A stretch of DNA of 64,000 bases, taken from assembly GCA_910588945.1 (NCBI GenBank), contig CAJUSF010000016.1:1-64000 (forward strand), read 5' to 3'. The position numbers were made by a program, and so were the translations under genes. Below the pieces are notes generated by a model. That model was not told the DNA's origin. It was given only the letters and a program-made list of their open reading frames with translations, and ran no database searches. Source of the stretch: an uncultured Eggerthellaceae bacterium (GTDB lineage Bacteria; Actinomycetota; Coriobacteriia; Coriobacteriales; Eggerthellaceae). Below are positions 7,933 through 16,981 of this stretch, one piece after another (position 1 is the first letter of the stretch; each line of letters begins with the position of its first letter).

Positions 7933-8406
7933 ATGTTTCCGTTTCAAATAGATGAAACGTCAGATGTTCCCATTTGGGTACAGTTGCGACAGCGAATCGC
8001 CTATCTGATCAATTCGGGCTACTTTAAGGCCGGCGATAAATTGCCTACAGTACGTGGGTTGGCCTCTGAGATTTCCATCAATTACAACACGGTGAACAAG
8101 GCCTATATCAGTTTGGTGTCTGATGGTTATTTGGAATCTGCACGCGGCCGTGGTGTGTTCGTGGCCGATGTAGCAGGAAAGTTCGACGATGAAGAAATGG
8201 GTCAAGTCGAAGAGGTCATCGATGAATTCATTGCCACCTGTAGGGATCTCGGGATGGGCTTTGACGATATCGAAAAAGCAGTGAGCCGACAGGTAAAAAA
8301 GCTGAGATTCGAGCACGAGCATGATGGAGCATCGTCTGTCCCTGGAGGCAAGATCATCGATTTTAGTGACGCGAAGCACACGAAGCGAAATGCAACGGGA
8401 GCGTGA
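7933..8406 (+). CDS. GntR-family regulator, YtrA-like
   Basis: A 157-residue regulator. The N-terminal winged helix-turn-helix (about residues 10-78) carries the GntR signature PIWVQLRQRIAYLINSG, then KLPTVRGLASEISINYNTVNKAY and GYLESARGRGVFV. The short C terminus (about 70 residues, helical) is typical of the YtrA subgroup, which controls transport or membrane-stress genes rather than binding large ligands. AAGGAG at 7921-7926 precedes the ATG. The stop overlaps the start of the SPFH gene, so both are one operon. Confidence 0.9.
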   Translation: MFPFQIDETSDVPIWVQLRQRIAYLINSGYFKAGDKLPTVRGLASEISINYNTVNKAYISLVSDGYLESARGRGVFVADVAGKFDDEEMGQVEEVIDEFIATCRDLGMGFDDIEKAVSRQVKKLRFEHEHDGASSVPGGKIIDFSDAKHTKRNATGA

Positions 8407-9380
8407 TGGCTATGTTCGGTAAGGTGGCGCCAGAGTCTCAGTACGGCACCGTGAGAAATTATGATGGGGCAGGCATGGCAAGGCGAGCGTATCTTTTTGC
8501 CGATACGGATATCGTTGGCGAGCGCGCATCCAATGTGGGGATTGTGGCGTTTTCGGTATTCGTATTTGTTGCGGTATTTTTGATCGTAGGCGCGCTCGGT
8601 TGGATATTGGTTGGCGAAGTCACTCTGTTGCTGGTTCTGTTCGCAGCTATAGCAGCGGTGGTTGCATGTATGGCGTGCCATATCGCGCAACAATGGGAAC
8701 GCGTTGTGGTGCTTCGTTTGGGGAAATTCAACAGGATTTCCGGGCCTGGGATGTTTTGGACATTTCCTCTTCTTGAAAGCAACACGATGCGAGTCGACAC
8801 GCGCACGCGCGTGACAAACTTCGGCGCTGAAGAAACGCTTACGGCCGATTTGGTTCCGCTGGATGTAAATGCAGTGTTGTTCTGGCATGTTTGGGACGCG
8901 AAGGCGGCTTGTCTTGAGGTGGGCGACTTCACAAAGGCGGTGGAGCTTTCTGCACAGACAGCGCTGCGCGATGCTATCGGACGGGCGAGTGCGGCGGAGG
9001 TAGCCATCCGGCGCGATCAGCTTGATCGAGAGCTCAAGCGTGTACTTGAAGAAAAGGTTGCTCCTTGGGGTGTGACCATTTTGTCGGTCGAGGTACGCGA
9101 CATTCTTATTCCGAAAGAGCTTCAGGATGCGATGTCGCTGGAGGCGCAAGCCGAGCAGCGGAAGAAATCGCGCATCATTTTGATGGAGGCCGAACAGGAT
9201 ATCTTTGACATTATCAATGAGCTGAAAGATTCTTATGCGGGTGATGAGGAAGCGATGCGCCTGCGTATCATGCACTTGGTGAGCGAGTCGGCACTTGGTG
9301 GCAAGGGAACGGTTGTAGTGCCAAGTTCGTTCAGTGAGGGATTCACGGACATCTTCAAAGAGAGTGGTTCTGCTCAATAG
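8406..9380 (+). CDS. SPFH/Band-7 (slipin, stomatin-like) membrane protein
   Basis: A 324-residue protein with two close hydrophobic segments (about residues 43-90) followed by a Band-7 domain (about 97-260). Family marks are QQWERVVVLRLGKFNRISGPGMFWTFPLLE, the VDTRTRV strand and the EVRDILIPKELQDAMSLEAQAEQRKK helix. Slipins organise membrane microdomains and often pair with an NfeD protease-like protein, which is absent here. Instead the gene is coupled (ATGA overlap) to the YtrA-like repressor, suggesting induction under membrane stress. A REP-like element follows directly. Confidence 0.9.
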   Translation: MAMFGKVAPESQYGTVRNYDGAGMARRAYLFADTDIVGERASNVGIVAFSVFVFVAVFLIVGALGWILVGEVTLLLVLFAAIAAVVACMACHIAQQWERVVVLRLGKFNRISGPGMFWTFPLLESNTMRVDTRTRVTNFGAEETLTADLVPLDVNAVLFWHVWDAKAACLEVGDFTKAVELSAQTALRDAIGRASAAEVAIRRDQLDRELKRVLEEKVAPWGVTILSVEVRDILIPKELQDAMSLEAQAEQRKKSRIILMEAEQDIFDIINELKDSYAGDEEAMRLRIMHLVSESALGGKGTVVVPSSFSEGFTDIFKESGSAQ

Positions 9381-9390
9381 CTTTCCAAAA

Positions 9391-9419
9391 TGGGACAATA
9401 CCCCCCGTCCCCGTTGTCC
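9391..9419 (+). repeat. REP-like palindromic element, copy 1
   Basis: A GC-rich imperfect palindrome that begins GGGACAA, continues with CCCCCGTCCCCG and ends TTGTCC. Close copies occur at 26045-26127 (two, inverted) and 45469-45496. All lie between genes. Confidence 0.8.
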
Positions 9420-9451
9420 GACCCAATAAATGCTCAAAATGCTTCTCGAGG

Positions 9452-9498
9452 ATTGTCATATGATAATTCTTGATTGTCATATGACAATCTGGTATAGT
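9452..9498 (+). promoter_or_regulatory. Tandem palindromic operators over the Mo-operon promoter
   Basis: Two 16-bp palindromes, ATTGTCATATGATAAT (9452-9467) and ATTGTCATATGACAAT (9473-9488, perfect), are spaced exactly 21 bp apart, two helical turns. A candidate promoter reads TTGATT (9470-9475), 17-bp spacer, TATAGT (9493-9498), so the second palindrome fills the spacer. This arrangement suits repression or MerR-like control by an unidentified factor. Beyond it, to 9758, I see only a leader. Confidence 0.65.
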
Positions 9499-9758
9499 CG
9501 CAACCATGGGAGCGAAGAGTTCTATGGGGGATATGACACAAAGGGAAGCACGTATTCGGCGCAAACGAAGACAGAACCGGACAGACACTATACGAGTCGG
9601 GTTGGAATCGGAATCACGAATGGATCTTCAAACACGACCAACGCTGTCTTCGGCGATGTAGAGCAGTTTCACCGATTGATCGTTTCTTGTTGCGCCCATC
9701 TTCTTCAAAGATCTCTTCGAACAATGCAGGTGCATTCGACTTTTTTAGAGGAGGAATT

Positions 9759-12215
9759 ATGTCGAAAACGTCTGGTTCATCTGGCGGAATCACCCGAAGG
9801 GGATTTCTCAAGGCAACTGGCGTGTCTGCGGGCGCTCTCGGGCTTGCAGGCGTTGCCAGTATGACAAGCGCCGATGGGTGGTTGGCTCCGGCAAAGGCAA
9901 TTGCAGAGCCGGAAGAGAGAAAAGCCATCATCTGCCACCAGTTCCATTGCCTTTCAAGCTGCGGTTTGGAGTGCACGGTGCGCGACGGGCGCATGGTGCT
10001 GGTCGAGCCGATGGAGCTCGAGGATGGAACTCGTGGCCAAGTATGTTTGCGCGGCATCACCGAAGTACAGCACACCTACACGGCTGATAGGCTTCAGACG
10101 CCTTTGAAGAGGGTGGGTGAGCGCGGCGAAGGAAAGTTCGTTCAGATCAGCTGGGATGAAGCTATCAAGACTGTTGCCGATGCCATCAAGGATTGCCGTG
10201 CGAAATATGGAGAGGATTCGTTTTTCTACCGTAAGTCAACCGAGGCCTCCGTGGCTCACAACTATGAATTCTTGGCCAGCTTGCTCAAGGCTGATACCGG
10301 CGGGCGTTGGGGTCTTGATCGTGGTCAAGCAAACGGATCTGACCCTTCCGGCCTCACCAGCGGCGGCCTGTGCTTGAATTCGATTTATGACTGGAAAAAT
10401 GCTGCAACGGTGGTTCATCTGGGGTCGAATCTCATGGAGAGCGCGATGACGTGGACTCCGGCGTTCTTCGAGGCCAAAAAGAACGGCACCCATATGATTA
10501 CCGTCGACTTCCGATACAGTCCGACTGTGCAAAAATCGCACGAGTGGCTGGCGGTCACTCCTGGAACCGATACCGCTTTGATCCTCGGTTCGATCAATCA
10601 CATACTGGCGAACAAGTGGTATGACGAAGAATTCATGAAGGCGCATACCTCGATGCCGTATCTGATCAATAAGGCGACCGGCGAGATCATGGGCAAAATG
10701 GCCGTCAAGATCGATCCTGAGGTCAACGAGCCGGTAGTTGATCCTGAGACCGGCGAAACCTTGGAGGTCAAAGTTCCAATGGTATGGGATGCTGCCACTA
10801 ATGCAGCACGGTATCTTGACGAAGCTGGAATCGTTCCAGCACTGGAGGGCACCTATAACGTAGACGGCGTTGACGTTGTCACCCAGTTCGATCTGCTTAA
10901 AGAACAGATGGCTGAATTTACCCCGCAATGGGCAGCCGAGGTTACCGGCTTGACGGCTGACCAAATCACATCTTTTGCCGATCGCTATGCGAATGCTGGC
11001 CCTGCGATCATTAGCTACGGATTCGGCGGCCCTGACAAGTATGCCAACGCCGATATCTTGGGACATTCAACGTCGGTTCTTGCAGCCATTACGGGCAATT
11101 CCGGAAAACCGGGAACAGGAATCGGTTTTTATGGTATCGGCGGTGCTAAGGCAGGTGCCGAGGCGATCAAATTCTGGGAGATGCCTGAGGAATTCGTGCC
11201 GGGAGATTCACCTGTCGCTATGTATGACATGCCGTATGAAGACAACAATATCCATTGCGCGTTCACATTCGGCGATGCGTTTACGTTGGAGTCCGGAAGC
11301 GCCAACAATATGCTTGATTGGGTGAAGACACTCGATTTCTTCGCGATCTGCGACATTTACCATTCATCGGCTGTGGACTATGCCGACATCGTCTTGCCAG
11401 CGTGCTCTAAGTTTGAAAGCGCCGAGGATGTGTCGGATGTTCGCACGGGAGCAATCGCGCCGTATGTGTATCTCAATCAAAAGGTGATTGACCCGCTGTT
11501 CGAGGCTAAAGAAGACATCGAGATCGAGCGTTTGATAGCTGCGGAATTCGGTCTGGACAAATATATGCCGCAGAGCAACGAAGAGCTTGCGAAGTTCATG
11601 CTTTCCGAGCCTGAGGGCAATATGGCTGGCATGACCTACGAGGCACTCAAAGAGAATGGCGCGATGAAACTTCTCGATTCCGACGAAATCATCACCGGTG
11701 CCGATGCCGTACCTGACCAGCAATATTCCACTGACACCGGTCGTATCGAATTGTATTACGAGGATCTGCTCGAACATGATCTGGCGTTCCCGCAATACGA
11801 AACTCCGCAAGAGTGCTATCGCGAGAATCCTAAGGCAAACGATTACCCGCTGATGTTCGTTCAGGGCAAGAGCCGCTATCGTATCCATGCCTATTACAGC
11901 GCCTCCACATGGTTTCAAGAGTATTTTGGACCTGTGGTCAACATCCATCCGAAAGATGCTGAAGCACGCGGAATCGCTATGGACGATGATGTGCGTATCT
12001 GGAATGATCGCGGAGAGTTCGTCTGCCGCGCGCTGATAAATGAATCCGTCATGCCCGGAACGCTGTTCATGGCGGAAACGACCTATAACCATTACTACCC
12101 GGAGGGATTCCTGCAAAACGTCACAAACGCTTATCGTCAAGAGCGTTGTTATCCCATGATCTTCGGTCCGCAGATTCCCTACAACGATACGCTCGTTGAG
12201 ATGAAGAAAGCGTAG
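9759..12215 (+). CDS. Tat-exported molybdopterin oxidoreductase, catalytic subunit
   Basis: An 818-residue enzyme of the DMSO reductase superfamily, expected outside the cytoplasmic membrane. The N terminus carries a twin-arginine signal (T-R-R-G-F-L-K at residues 12-18, then a hydrophobic stretch). Next comes a [4Fe-4S] motif C-x3-C-x3-C with a later Cys in GQVCLRG (about 60-105), then molybdopterin-binding segments such as V-T-P-G-T-D-T-A-L and a C-terminal dinucleotide-binding-like domain (about 690-815). It heads an operon with FeS, NrfD and TorD subunits, so it draws electrons from quinol or donates to it. The substrate cannot be assigned. The start has a strong GAGGAGGA site at 9748-9755. 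Confidence 0.9.
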   Translation: MSKTSGSSGGITRRGFLKATGVSAGALGLAGVASMTSADGWLAPAKAIAEPEERKAIICHQFHCLSSCGLECTVRDGRMVLVEPMELEDGTRGQVCLRGITEVQHTYTADRLQTPLKRVGERGEGKFVQISWDEAIKTVADAIKDCRAKYGEDSFFYRKSTEASVAHNYEFLASLLKADTGGRWGLDRGQANGSDPSGLTSGGLCLNSIYDWKNAATVVHLGSNLMESAMTWTPAFFEAKKNGTHMITVDFRYSPTVQKSHEWLAVTPGTDTALILGSINHILANKWYDEEFMKAHTSMPYLINKATGEIMGKMAVKIDPEVNEPVVDPETGETLEVKVPMVWDAATNAARYLDEAGIVPALEGTYNVDGVDVVTQFDLLKEQMAEFTPQWAAEVTGLTADQITSFADRYANAGPAIISYGFGGPDKYANADILGHSTSVLAAITGNSGKPGTGIGFYGIGGAKAGAEAIKFWEMPEEFVPGDSPVAMYDMPYEDNNIHCAFTFGDAFTLESGSANNMLDWVKTLDFFAICDIYHSSAVDYADIVLPACSKFESAEDVSDVRTGAIAPYVYLNQKVIDPLFEAKEDIEIERLIAAEFGLDKYMPQSNEELAKFMLSEPEGNMAGMTYEALKENGAMKLLDSDEIITGADAVPDQQYSTDTGRIELYYEDLLEHDLAFPQYETPQECYRENPKANDYPLMFVQGKSRYRIHAYYSASTWFQEYFGPVVNIHPKDAEARGIAMDDDVRIWNDRGEFVCRALINESVMPGTLFMAETTYNHYYPEGFLQNVTNAYRQERCYPMIFGPQIPYNDTLVEMKKA

Positions 12216-12225
12216 GTGACAGATC

Positions 12226-12843
12226 ATGACTAGACTTGCTCAAGTTATCAATCTTGAGAATTGCATCGGTTGTCAAACCTGTGTGCATTCTTGCAAGATG
12301 CAAAACAATGTCCCGATGGGGCTCACCTGGAATCGCGTGCTTTCCGATGGTGAAGACGTACTCGATGGAGCCTCGGGAGTATTCCCTAATCTTTCTCGTA
12401 CATATCTTCCGGTAGCGTGTCAGCATTGTCAAAACGCCTCTTGCCAGCGCGTTTGTCCAACCGGCGCCACATACAGAGATGACGAAGGTCGCGTGTTGGT
12501 GGACTACAGCAAATGCATTGGCTGTCGTATGTGCATGGCTGCATGTCCTTATAATGCCCGAGTGTTCAACTGGCATGAGCCCGTACGTGATCCTGATTTC
12601 AATTACGGCGGCAAGGATGTTCCGGTGCGTCCTAAGGGCGTTGTCGAGAAATGTACTCTTTGCAAAGAGCGTGCCGCAGAGGGTAAAGAGCCGATGTGCG
12701 TGCAAAATTGCCCGACGAAAGCTCGTACCTATGGCGACCTTGATGACCCGAACAGTGAAGCGTCTAAGCTCGTTCGCGAGCATAAGGCCTATGTGCTTCT
12801 TGAGGAGCAGGGCAACAATCCTTCACTGCACTATTTCGACTAG
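12226..12843 (+). CDS. Four-cluster ferredoxin-type electron transfer subunit (DmsB/NrfC-like)
   Basis: A 205-residue iron-sulfur subunit. Four Cys groups are visible in the usual order: C-I-G-C-Q-T-C-V-H-S-C (about residues 15-25), C-Q-H-C-x4-C-x3-C-P (65-78), C-I-G-C-R-M-C-M-A-A-C-P (98-109) and C-T-L-C ... C-V-Q-N-C-P (143-165). It carries electrons between the catalytic subunit upstream and the NrfD anchor downstream. It has no signal peptide of its own, so it probably travels with the Tat substrate. Confidence 0.92.
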   Translation: MTRLAQVINLENCIGCQTCVHSCKMQNNVPMGLTWNRVLSDGEDVLDGASGVFPNLSRTYLPVACQHCQNASCQRVCPTGATYRDDEGRVLVDYSKCIGCRMCMAACPYNARVFNWHEPVRDPDFNYGGKDVPVRPKGVVEKCTLCKERAAEGKEPMCVQNCPTKARTYGDLDDPNSEASKLVREHKAYVLLEEQGNNPSLHYFD

Positions 12844-12853
12844 AAAGGACTGA

Positions 12854-14077
12854 ATGAATATGGAACTCTTAAAGAGAAACAAAGTCCTTACGGGAGTCCT
12901 TGTTCTTCTTGTTGCAGCAGGGATAGGTTGCTGGATCTATCAGCTGGTTGCCGGTCTGACAGTTACCGGTATGAACAATGGAACATCGTGGGGCCTCTAT
13001 ATTACGAGCTTTATGTTTTTCGTGGGACTCTCCGCAGGTGGCCTGATCGTGGCATCATCGGCCAGCGTATTTCACATCGAGAAGTATAAGACGGTGGCTT
13101 TGCCAGCAGTCATTCTTTCAACGGTTTGCATCTGTTTGGCCGGCATGTTCGTCTTGATCGACCTTGGCAATATTCAGAATATCTGGCGCTTGATCATTGG
13201 TCCGAATCCGACATCGCCACTTTTGTGGGACGTCGTCGTGATCACGGTTTACCTTGTGATCAACATCCTATATTTGGTGAATATGCACAAAGGCAACGAT
13301 CGTACAGTATCGATTCTTTCGCGCTTTGCGCTGCCGACGGCAATTTTGGTTCATTCGGTGACTGCGTGGATCTTCGGTTTGCAGATCTCTATGGAGGGCT
13401 GGTATTCAGCGATTTTGGCACCTATATTCGTGGCTTCCGCTATGGATTCGGGCTTGGGGCTTTTGCTTATAACTTTGGTGGCTTTGAACTCGCTCAAAAT
13501 ATTTGAGACGCCGAAAAAGCTTATCTCAAGTTTGGCTGGCCTTATGGCGACTTGCATTGCGATTGATGCATTTTTCATCTTCTGCGAGCTTCTTACTATG
13601 GCATATCCAGGCACGGCCGGGGGGAGCATAATTCTTTCCGAATTGTTTGCAGGTCAGACTGCGCCGTTTTTCTGGATCGAAGTGATTGTTGGACTTATCG
13701 CGCCGTTTGTAATCTTGGTATTCGCGAAGAATCGCGAGAATACCAAGCTGGTGGTAATCTCGTCAGCATGCGTGATGTTAGGTGTCTTTTTCAAGCGTAT
13801 CTGGCTTTTGCTTACTTCGTTTATCACTCCTGATGTGATGGGCGCGCCGGGCATCATCTCCGGATCTTCTTCCGCTGCTCACTCTACAGGCCTTGATGTG
13901 TTTGCAGTGTTGAGCTCATATGCTCCAACCGCTATCGAGATCTTTGTGGTGCTCGGTGTCGTGAGCTTGGGAGTGTTGGCTTTTATATGGTTGACATCCA
14001 AGTTGGTTGTTGAAGACGCGAAGCCCGCTTCGACTTCAGAGTCATCTCCGGCACAGGCAGATGGAGCCCGTGCATAG
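12854..14077 (+). CDS. NrfD-family quinol-interacting membrane subunit
   Basis: A 407-residue protein with about ten helices. Signatures include the N-terminal NGTSWGLYITSFMFFVGLSAGG (about residues 38-58), LIDLGN after helix three (about 102) and long hydrophobic helices to residue 385, then a Ser/Ala-rich tail. It anchors the enzyme and exchanges electrons with menaquinone. AAAGGA at 12844-12849 precedes the ATG. An imperfect hairpin follows the gene, so the TorD gene downstream may be expressed at a lower level. Confidence 0.9.
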   Translation: MNMELLKRNKVLTGVLVLLVAAGIGCWIYQLVAGLTVTGMNNGTSWGLYITSFMFFVGLSAGGLIVASSASVFHIEKYKTVALPAVILSTVCICLAGMFVLIDLGNIQNIWRLIIGPNPTSPLLWDVVVITVYLVINILYLVNMHKGNDRTVSILSRFALPTAILVHSVTAWIFGLQISMEGWYSAILAPIFVASAMDSGLGLLLITLVALNSLKIFETPKKLISSLAGLMATCIAIDAFFIFCELLTMAYPGTAGGSIILSELFAGQTAPFFWIEVIVGLIAPFVILVFAKNRENTKLVVISSACVMLGVFFKRIWLLLTSFITPDVMGAPGIISGSSSAAHSTGLDVFAVLSSYAPTAIEIFVVLGVVSLGVLAFIWLTSKLVVEDAKPASTSESSPAQADGARA

Positions 14078-14090
14078 CACCCCCTATTTG

Positions 14091-14131
14091 TCATCCTGTC
14101 CGCCTCTATTCCCTCTCCGCGGGCAGGATGA
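14091..14131 (+). terminator. Hairpin between NrfD and TorD genes
   Basis: TCATCCTG pairs with CAGGATGA, extended by two GC pairs beyond a one-base bulge; a moderately T-rich stretch follows. It may be a partial terminator inside the operon. Confidence 0.5.
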
Positions 14132-14246
14132 TCCTCTTTGGGATTTTGCAGGATAACTTTGCTTCATCGTGCAAAAGTTGATGCAGGCGCAATGTTGTGC
14201 AAGCTGCAGGAGGCCTGCGGATTATATTTGCTTTTGAGGAGGAACT

Positions 14247-14897
14247 ATGGTTCAGCTTCTTCAGGATGACTTCGATCTTTTAGCTGACGCATATGCGTTT
14301 ATCGGCAACTCGCTTTTAAAGCCGATGTCCATGACCGAAGCGGTTGGACTGGATGCCGCGTTTTGGGAGGCTTTCCCCGATTTTGAAGACGAAGGCGTTT
14401 CGGCGGCAAAAGAGGAGTTTATAAAGTGGGCCGATACTCAGGCGGATAAGGATAGCGGTCAAGCTGTAGAGGATGTATCCGTTGAGTATACACGGCTGTT
14501 TATCGGGCCGCCGTCACCAGCGGCTGCTCCTTGGGAGACGATGTATGGTGAAGTCCCTGATGGTGAAAAGATTACAGTTGGGTTCGGCGCCCCAACCTTT
14601 CAAATGCGGCAACTTCTTCGCGCTCGAGGGTTTGAGCTTTCGAATGAGAATCATCAATACGAAGATCATATCGGCATAGAGTTGCTCTATTTGAGCGAGC
14701 TATGTCGTGATATAGCGAAAGCGGATGAAGGCTCGTCGGAGTATGACGAGGCGCTGTTGCGGGTTAAGCGATTTGTTGCCGAGCATCCATTGAAGTGGAT
14801 CGGTGATCTTAAAGAGAATGTGGCCGCAGCATTTCCTGATGGTTATATAGTGCGTTTGCTCACGTTAGCGACAGCGTGTTTGAAGCTGAACGCATAG
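14247..14897 (+). CDS. TorD-family chaperone for the exported Mo enzyme
   Basis: A 216-residue helical protein. The segment YTRLFIGPPSPAAAPWETMY (about residues 76-95) and the downstream ENHQYEDHIGIELLYLSEL match TorD/DmsD proteins. It should bind the twin-arginine signal of the catalytic subunit encoded at 9759-12215 until the cofactor is inserted. A good GAGGAG site lies just upstream (14237-14242). The 169-bp gap before it holds a hairpin but no other gene. Confidence 0.88.
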   Translation: MVQLLQDDFDLLADAYAFIGNSLLKPMSMTEAVGLDAAFWEAFPDFEDEGVSAAKEEFIKWADTQADKDSGQAVEDVSVEYTRLFIGPPSPAAAPWETMYGEVPDGEKITVGFGAPTFQMRQLLRARGFELSNENHQYEDHIGIELLYLSELCRDIAKADEGSSEYDEALLRVKRFVAEHPLKWIGDLKENVAAAFPDGYIVRLLTLATACLKLNA

Positions 14898-15015
14898 CGC
14901 ATCGGTTTTGTTGATAAGAGATGATTCAAGTTTGACCGCGTGATCAACACCGGTGAGCGTCAAGTGGGCATAGACGTTGTGTCCGGTGGACAGGTGGACA
15001 GCTTTGTTCAGAGAT

Positions 15016-15043
15016 GAGGGCGGAAGCAGGCGTTTCCGCCCTC
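15016..15043. terminator. Bidirectional terminator between convergent operons
   Basis: A perfect 9-bp stem (GAGGGCGGA pairing with TCCGCCCTC) with a 10-nt loop stands between the plus-strand TorD gene and the minus-strand thioredoxin gene. A T-containing tail (gctttat) follows on the plus strand. Confidence 0.8.
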
Positions 15044-15069
15044 GCTTTATGTCTTGCCGCGCTGGTTGC

Positions 15070-15774
15070 TTAGTCGCGGAGCATAGAGATTCCCTGCTCA
15101 AGCGAGGCGGCATCGAGCATGCCTGCTCCGGATGCGACGACATTGCCTTGCGCATCGAGGAAGAACGTTCGCGGAATTGAGGAAAGGCCGTATTTTACCG
15201 ATGCATCATCAGCGCTATCGAAAAAGACAGGGAATGAATAGCCATTGCTCGCGATGAAGTTCTTCGCGCGCTGCTCGCTTTCGCCATTGAAGCTAGGTAT
15301 GTCGACCATCATGAACTGGATCTCATCTCCATACGTTTCGAACGCTTTCTGGAATTCGGGCATTTCCCGTTGGCAAGGGCCGCATGTGCTAGCCCAGAAG
15401 TTCAGCACGATCGGCTTCCCGCGGAATTGCGAGAGAGAGACCGAAGCTTCTTCACTGTCGGTTACCGTGAAATCAGGTGCCATGACGGTGTCCGCGTCGG
15501 TCGTGTTTCCGCGTGATGAGCCTGCCGCGTTTTGCGCGCCGCTTCCGAAATCGCTCGAAGTGCTTCCAGCGCTGGATGAGCCCGTGTTCGTCGCGGCAAT
15601 TTGGCTTGCTCCATCGGTGGCCGCAGGAGCGAGCACGTTGTATGCGATGGCGGCGACGATAATGATCACCACAAGTACGACCGTGGCGATGAGCACACCT
15701 TTCTTCGGAGAAGGCGGAGCCGCATTTGTGCTCTTATCCGCTTCTTTATCCGTTCGCTTTTCCTTTGTACCCAT
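15070..15774 (-). CDS. TlpA/ResA-like membrane-anchored thioredoxin
   Basis: A 234-residue protein. It has a single N-terminal anchor helix (about residues 25-48), a Ser/Gly/Ala-rich linker, and a thioredoxin-fold domain from about residue 98 with the redox site W-A-S-T-C-G-P-C and the cis-proline region S-S-I-P-R-T-F. Such proteins reduce apocytochrome c cysteines or other exported thiols, using electrons from CcdA, which is encoded immediately upstream. I use the ATG at 15774; a GTG nine bases further upstream is also open. Confidence 0.88.
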   Translation of the reverse strand: MGTKEKRTDKEADKSTNAAPPSPKKGVLIATVVLVVIIIVAAIAYNVLAPAATDGASQIAATNTGSSSAGSTSSDFGSGAQNAAGSSRGNTTDADTVMAPDFTVTDSEEASVSLSQFRGKPIVLNFWASTCGPCQREMPEFQKAFETYGDEIQFMMVDIPSFNGESEQRAKNFIASNGYSFPVFFDSADDASVKYGLSSIPRTFFLDAQGNVVASGAGMLDAASLEQGISMLRD

Positions 15775-15859
15775 AATGTGCACCTTTCCTATCCGGTAAC
15801 GGGCATGACCCGTCGCGCATGTCTTGCTATGACCGCTTCGTCCTTGTGCTTCGTGCTTA

Positions 15860-16522
15860 TCAGCTCAGAAATCCCAAAAGATCGCCAAGCAATCCTGTTG
15901 CCATAAGGATGCCGATCGCCACGAGCAGCCATCCGCATATCTTGTTGATCGTATCGTAATGGCGCTTGATGACATCAAAGGCGCCTTTCAGCTTGTCAAT
16001 AAGAAGGGCGCTTATCACAAACGGTATTCCTAGGCCGATCGAGTAACACAGCAGCATGATGATGCCCGTCACCATCGAGGCTTGTTGAGATGCCAGCATG
16101 AGCGCTGAGCCGAGAAACGCGCCCACGCACGGTGTCCAGCCGATCGAGAACACGATGCCGAACAGCAGCGCTGAGAAGAACCCCAGCTTTTTCTCGGTAA
16201 GTGATGAGTCCACGCCTTTGAAGAGGTTTATTTTGATGAAGCCAAGGAAATAGAGCCCGAAGAAGATGACGACCAAACCGCATATGATGTTGAGCACGAT
16301 GCGATATTGCAGGAAAAATGACCCGATCGTTCCAGCCAGCGCACCCATGCAGACAAAAACAATGGTGAATCCGAGCACGAATCCGAGAGCGTTTTTGAGA
16401 ATGGTGCGGGTGCTCTGCTCCTCGCCGGCTGCGAAGTATGTCACATAGATGGGGATCATGGGCAAAAGGCACGGAGAGACGAACGTGATCACGCCTTCCA
16501 AAAACGACACGAAATATTCCAT
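15860..16522 (-). CDS. ccdA: CcdA-family thiol-disulfide transmembrane transporter
   Basis: A 220-residue, six-helix protein. The two redox cysteines occur in the family contexts V-S-P-C-L-L-P-M-I-P (about residue 18) and G-W-T-P-C-V-G-A-F (about 130). CcdA carries reducing equivalents from cytoplasmic thioredoxin across the membrane to TlpA/ResA-type proteins, here the gene directly downstream. Together with the CcmF-like gene at 1284 this implies c-type cytochrome assembly. The ATG at 16522 has AAGGA seven bases before it. Confidence 0.9.
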   Translation of the reverse strand: MEYFVSFLEGVITFVSPCLLPMIPIYVTYFAAGEEQSTRTILKNALGFVLGFTIVFVCMGALAGTIGSFFLQYRIVLNIICGLVVIFFGLYFLGFIKINLFKGVDSSLTEKKLGFFSALLFGIVFSIGWTPCVGAFLGSALMLASQQASMVTGIIMLLCYSIGLGIPFVISALLIDKLKGAFDVIKRHYDTINKICGWLLVAIGILMATGLLGDLLGFLS

Positions 16523-16981
16523 ACATCCATCCTTCATCTAGCCAAGCCCGCTACTTGCTTTATCGCGCGCTCGCCTTGTTCCATGCTGCGGTCTTTTTCA
16601 ATGTTTCGCCTCACCATAGCAAAGATCGTCCAGACGTGGGCGCTCGCATGCAAACGGCAATCCTTTTGATACCGAACTCTTTGATGCCGAAATCATCGCC
16701 GTCGCAGAACGGGTCGGCGGAAATGAAAGAGTCAAACGGTGCGCGTCACCATTGCAAGGAATGCTTCCCGGCCTGCCTGCTGTCGTCGCCGTCGCCACGT
16801 TAGCACGCCGTCGTCACGTCGCCACACCAGCGCACCACTGTCACGCTGTCACACCACCGCCGCGTCACATAAAACGCACACCGCCCGCCTGTGAAGTGCG
16901 ATTCGCAAGCGGGCGGTGGTGGGAGGGAGAAGCGCAGGGTTACGGAGAGGGAGGTCCGTAACGTTCAGCTATTGCGCAGCG
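16523..16981. other. Gap before ccdA; no gene seen
   Basis: About 460 bp between the end of the minus-strand NrfD gene and the start of ccdA. It should hold the ccdA promoter and the terminator at 16879-16918. Long open frames here are GC-driven and lack start signals. Confidence 0.55.
16879..16918 (-). terminator. Terminator of the second Mo operon
   Basis: A perfect 10-bp stem (CACCGCCCGC pairing with GCGGGCGGTG). Read on the minus strand it is followed by tgcgttttat, giving the T-run expected for the operon 20620-16982. Confidence 0.78.

Noticed and set aside
8202..9437. Long minus-strand open frame opposite the SPFH gene
   Set aside because: Antisense shadow: basic, His/Arg/Cys-rich composition with no motif, while the plus-strand SPFH gene is clear.
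9430..9864. Open frame of 144 codons before the Mo operon
   Set aside because: It contains the operators and promoter and runs into the catalytic gene in another frame.
10236..11066. Minus-strand frames opposite the Mo catalytic gene
   Set aside because: Shadow frames; the plus-strand gene has Tat, FeS and cofactor motifs.
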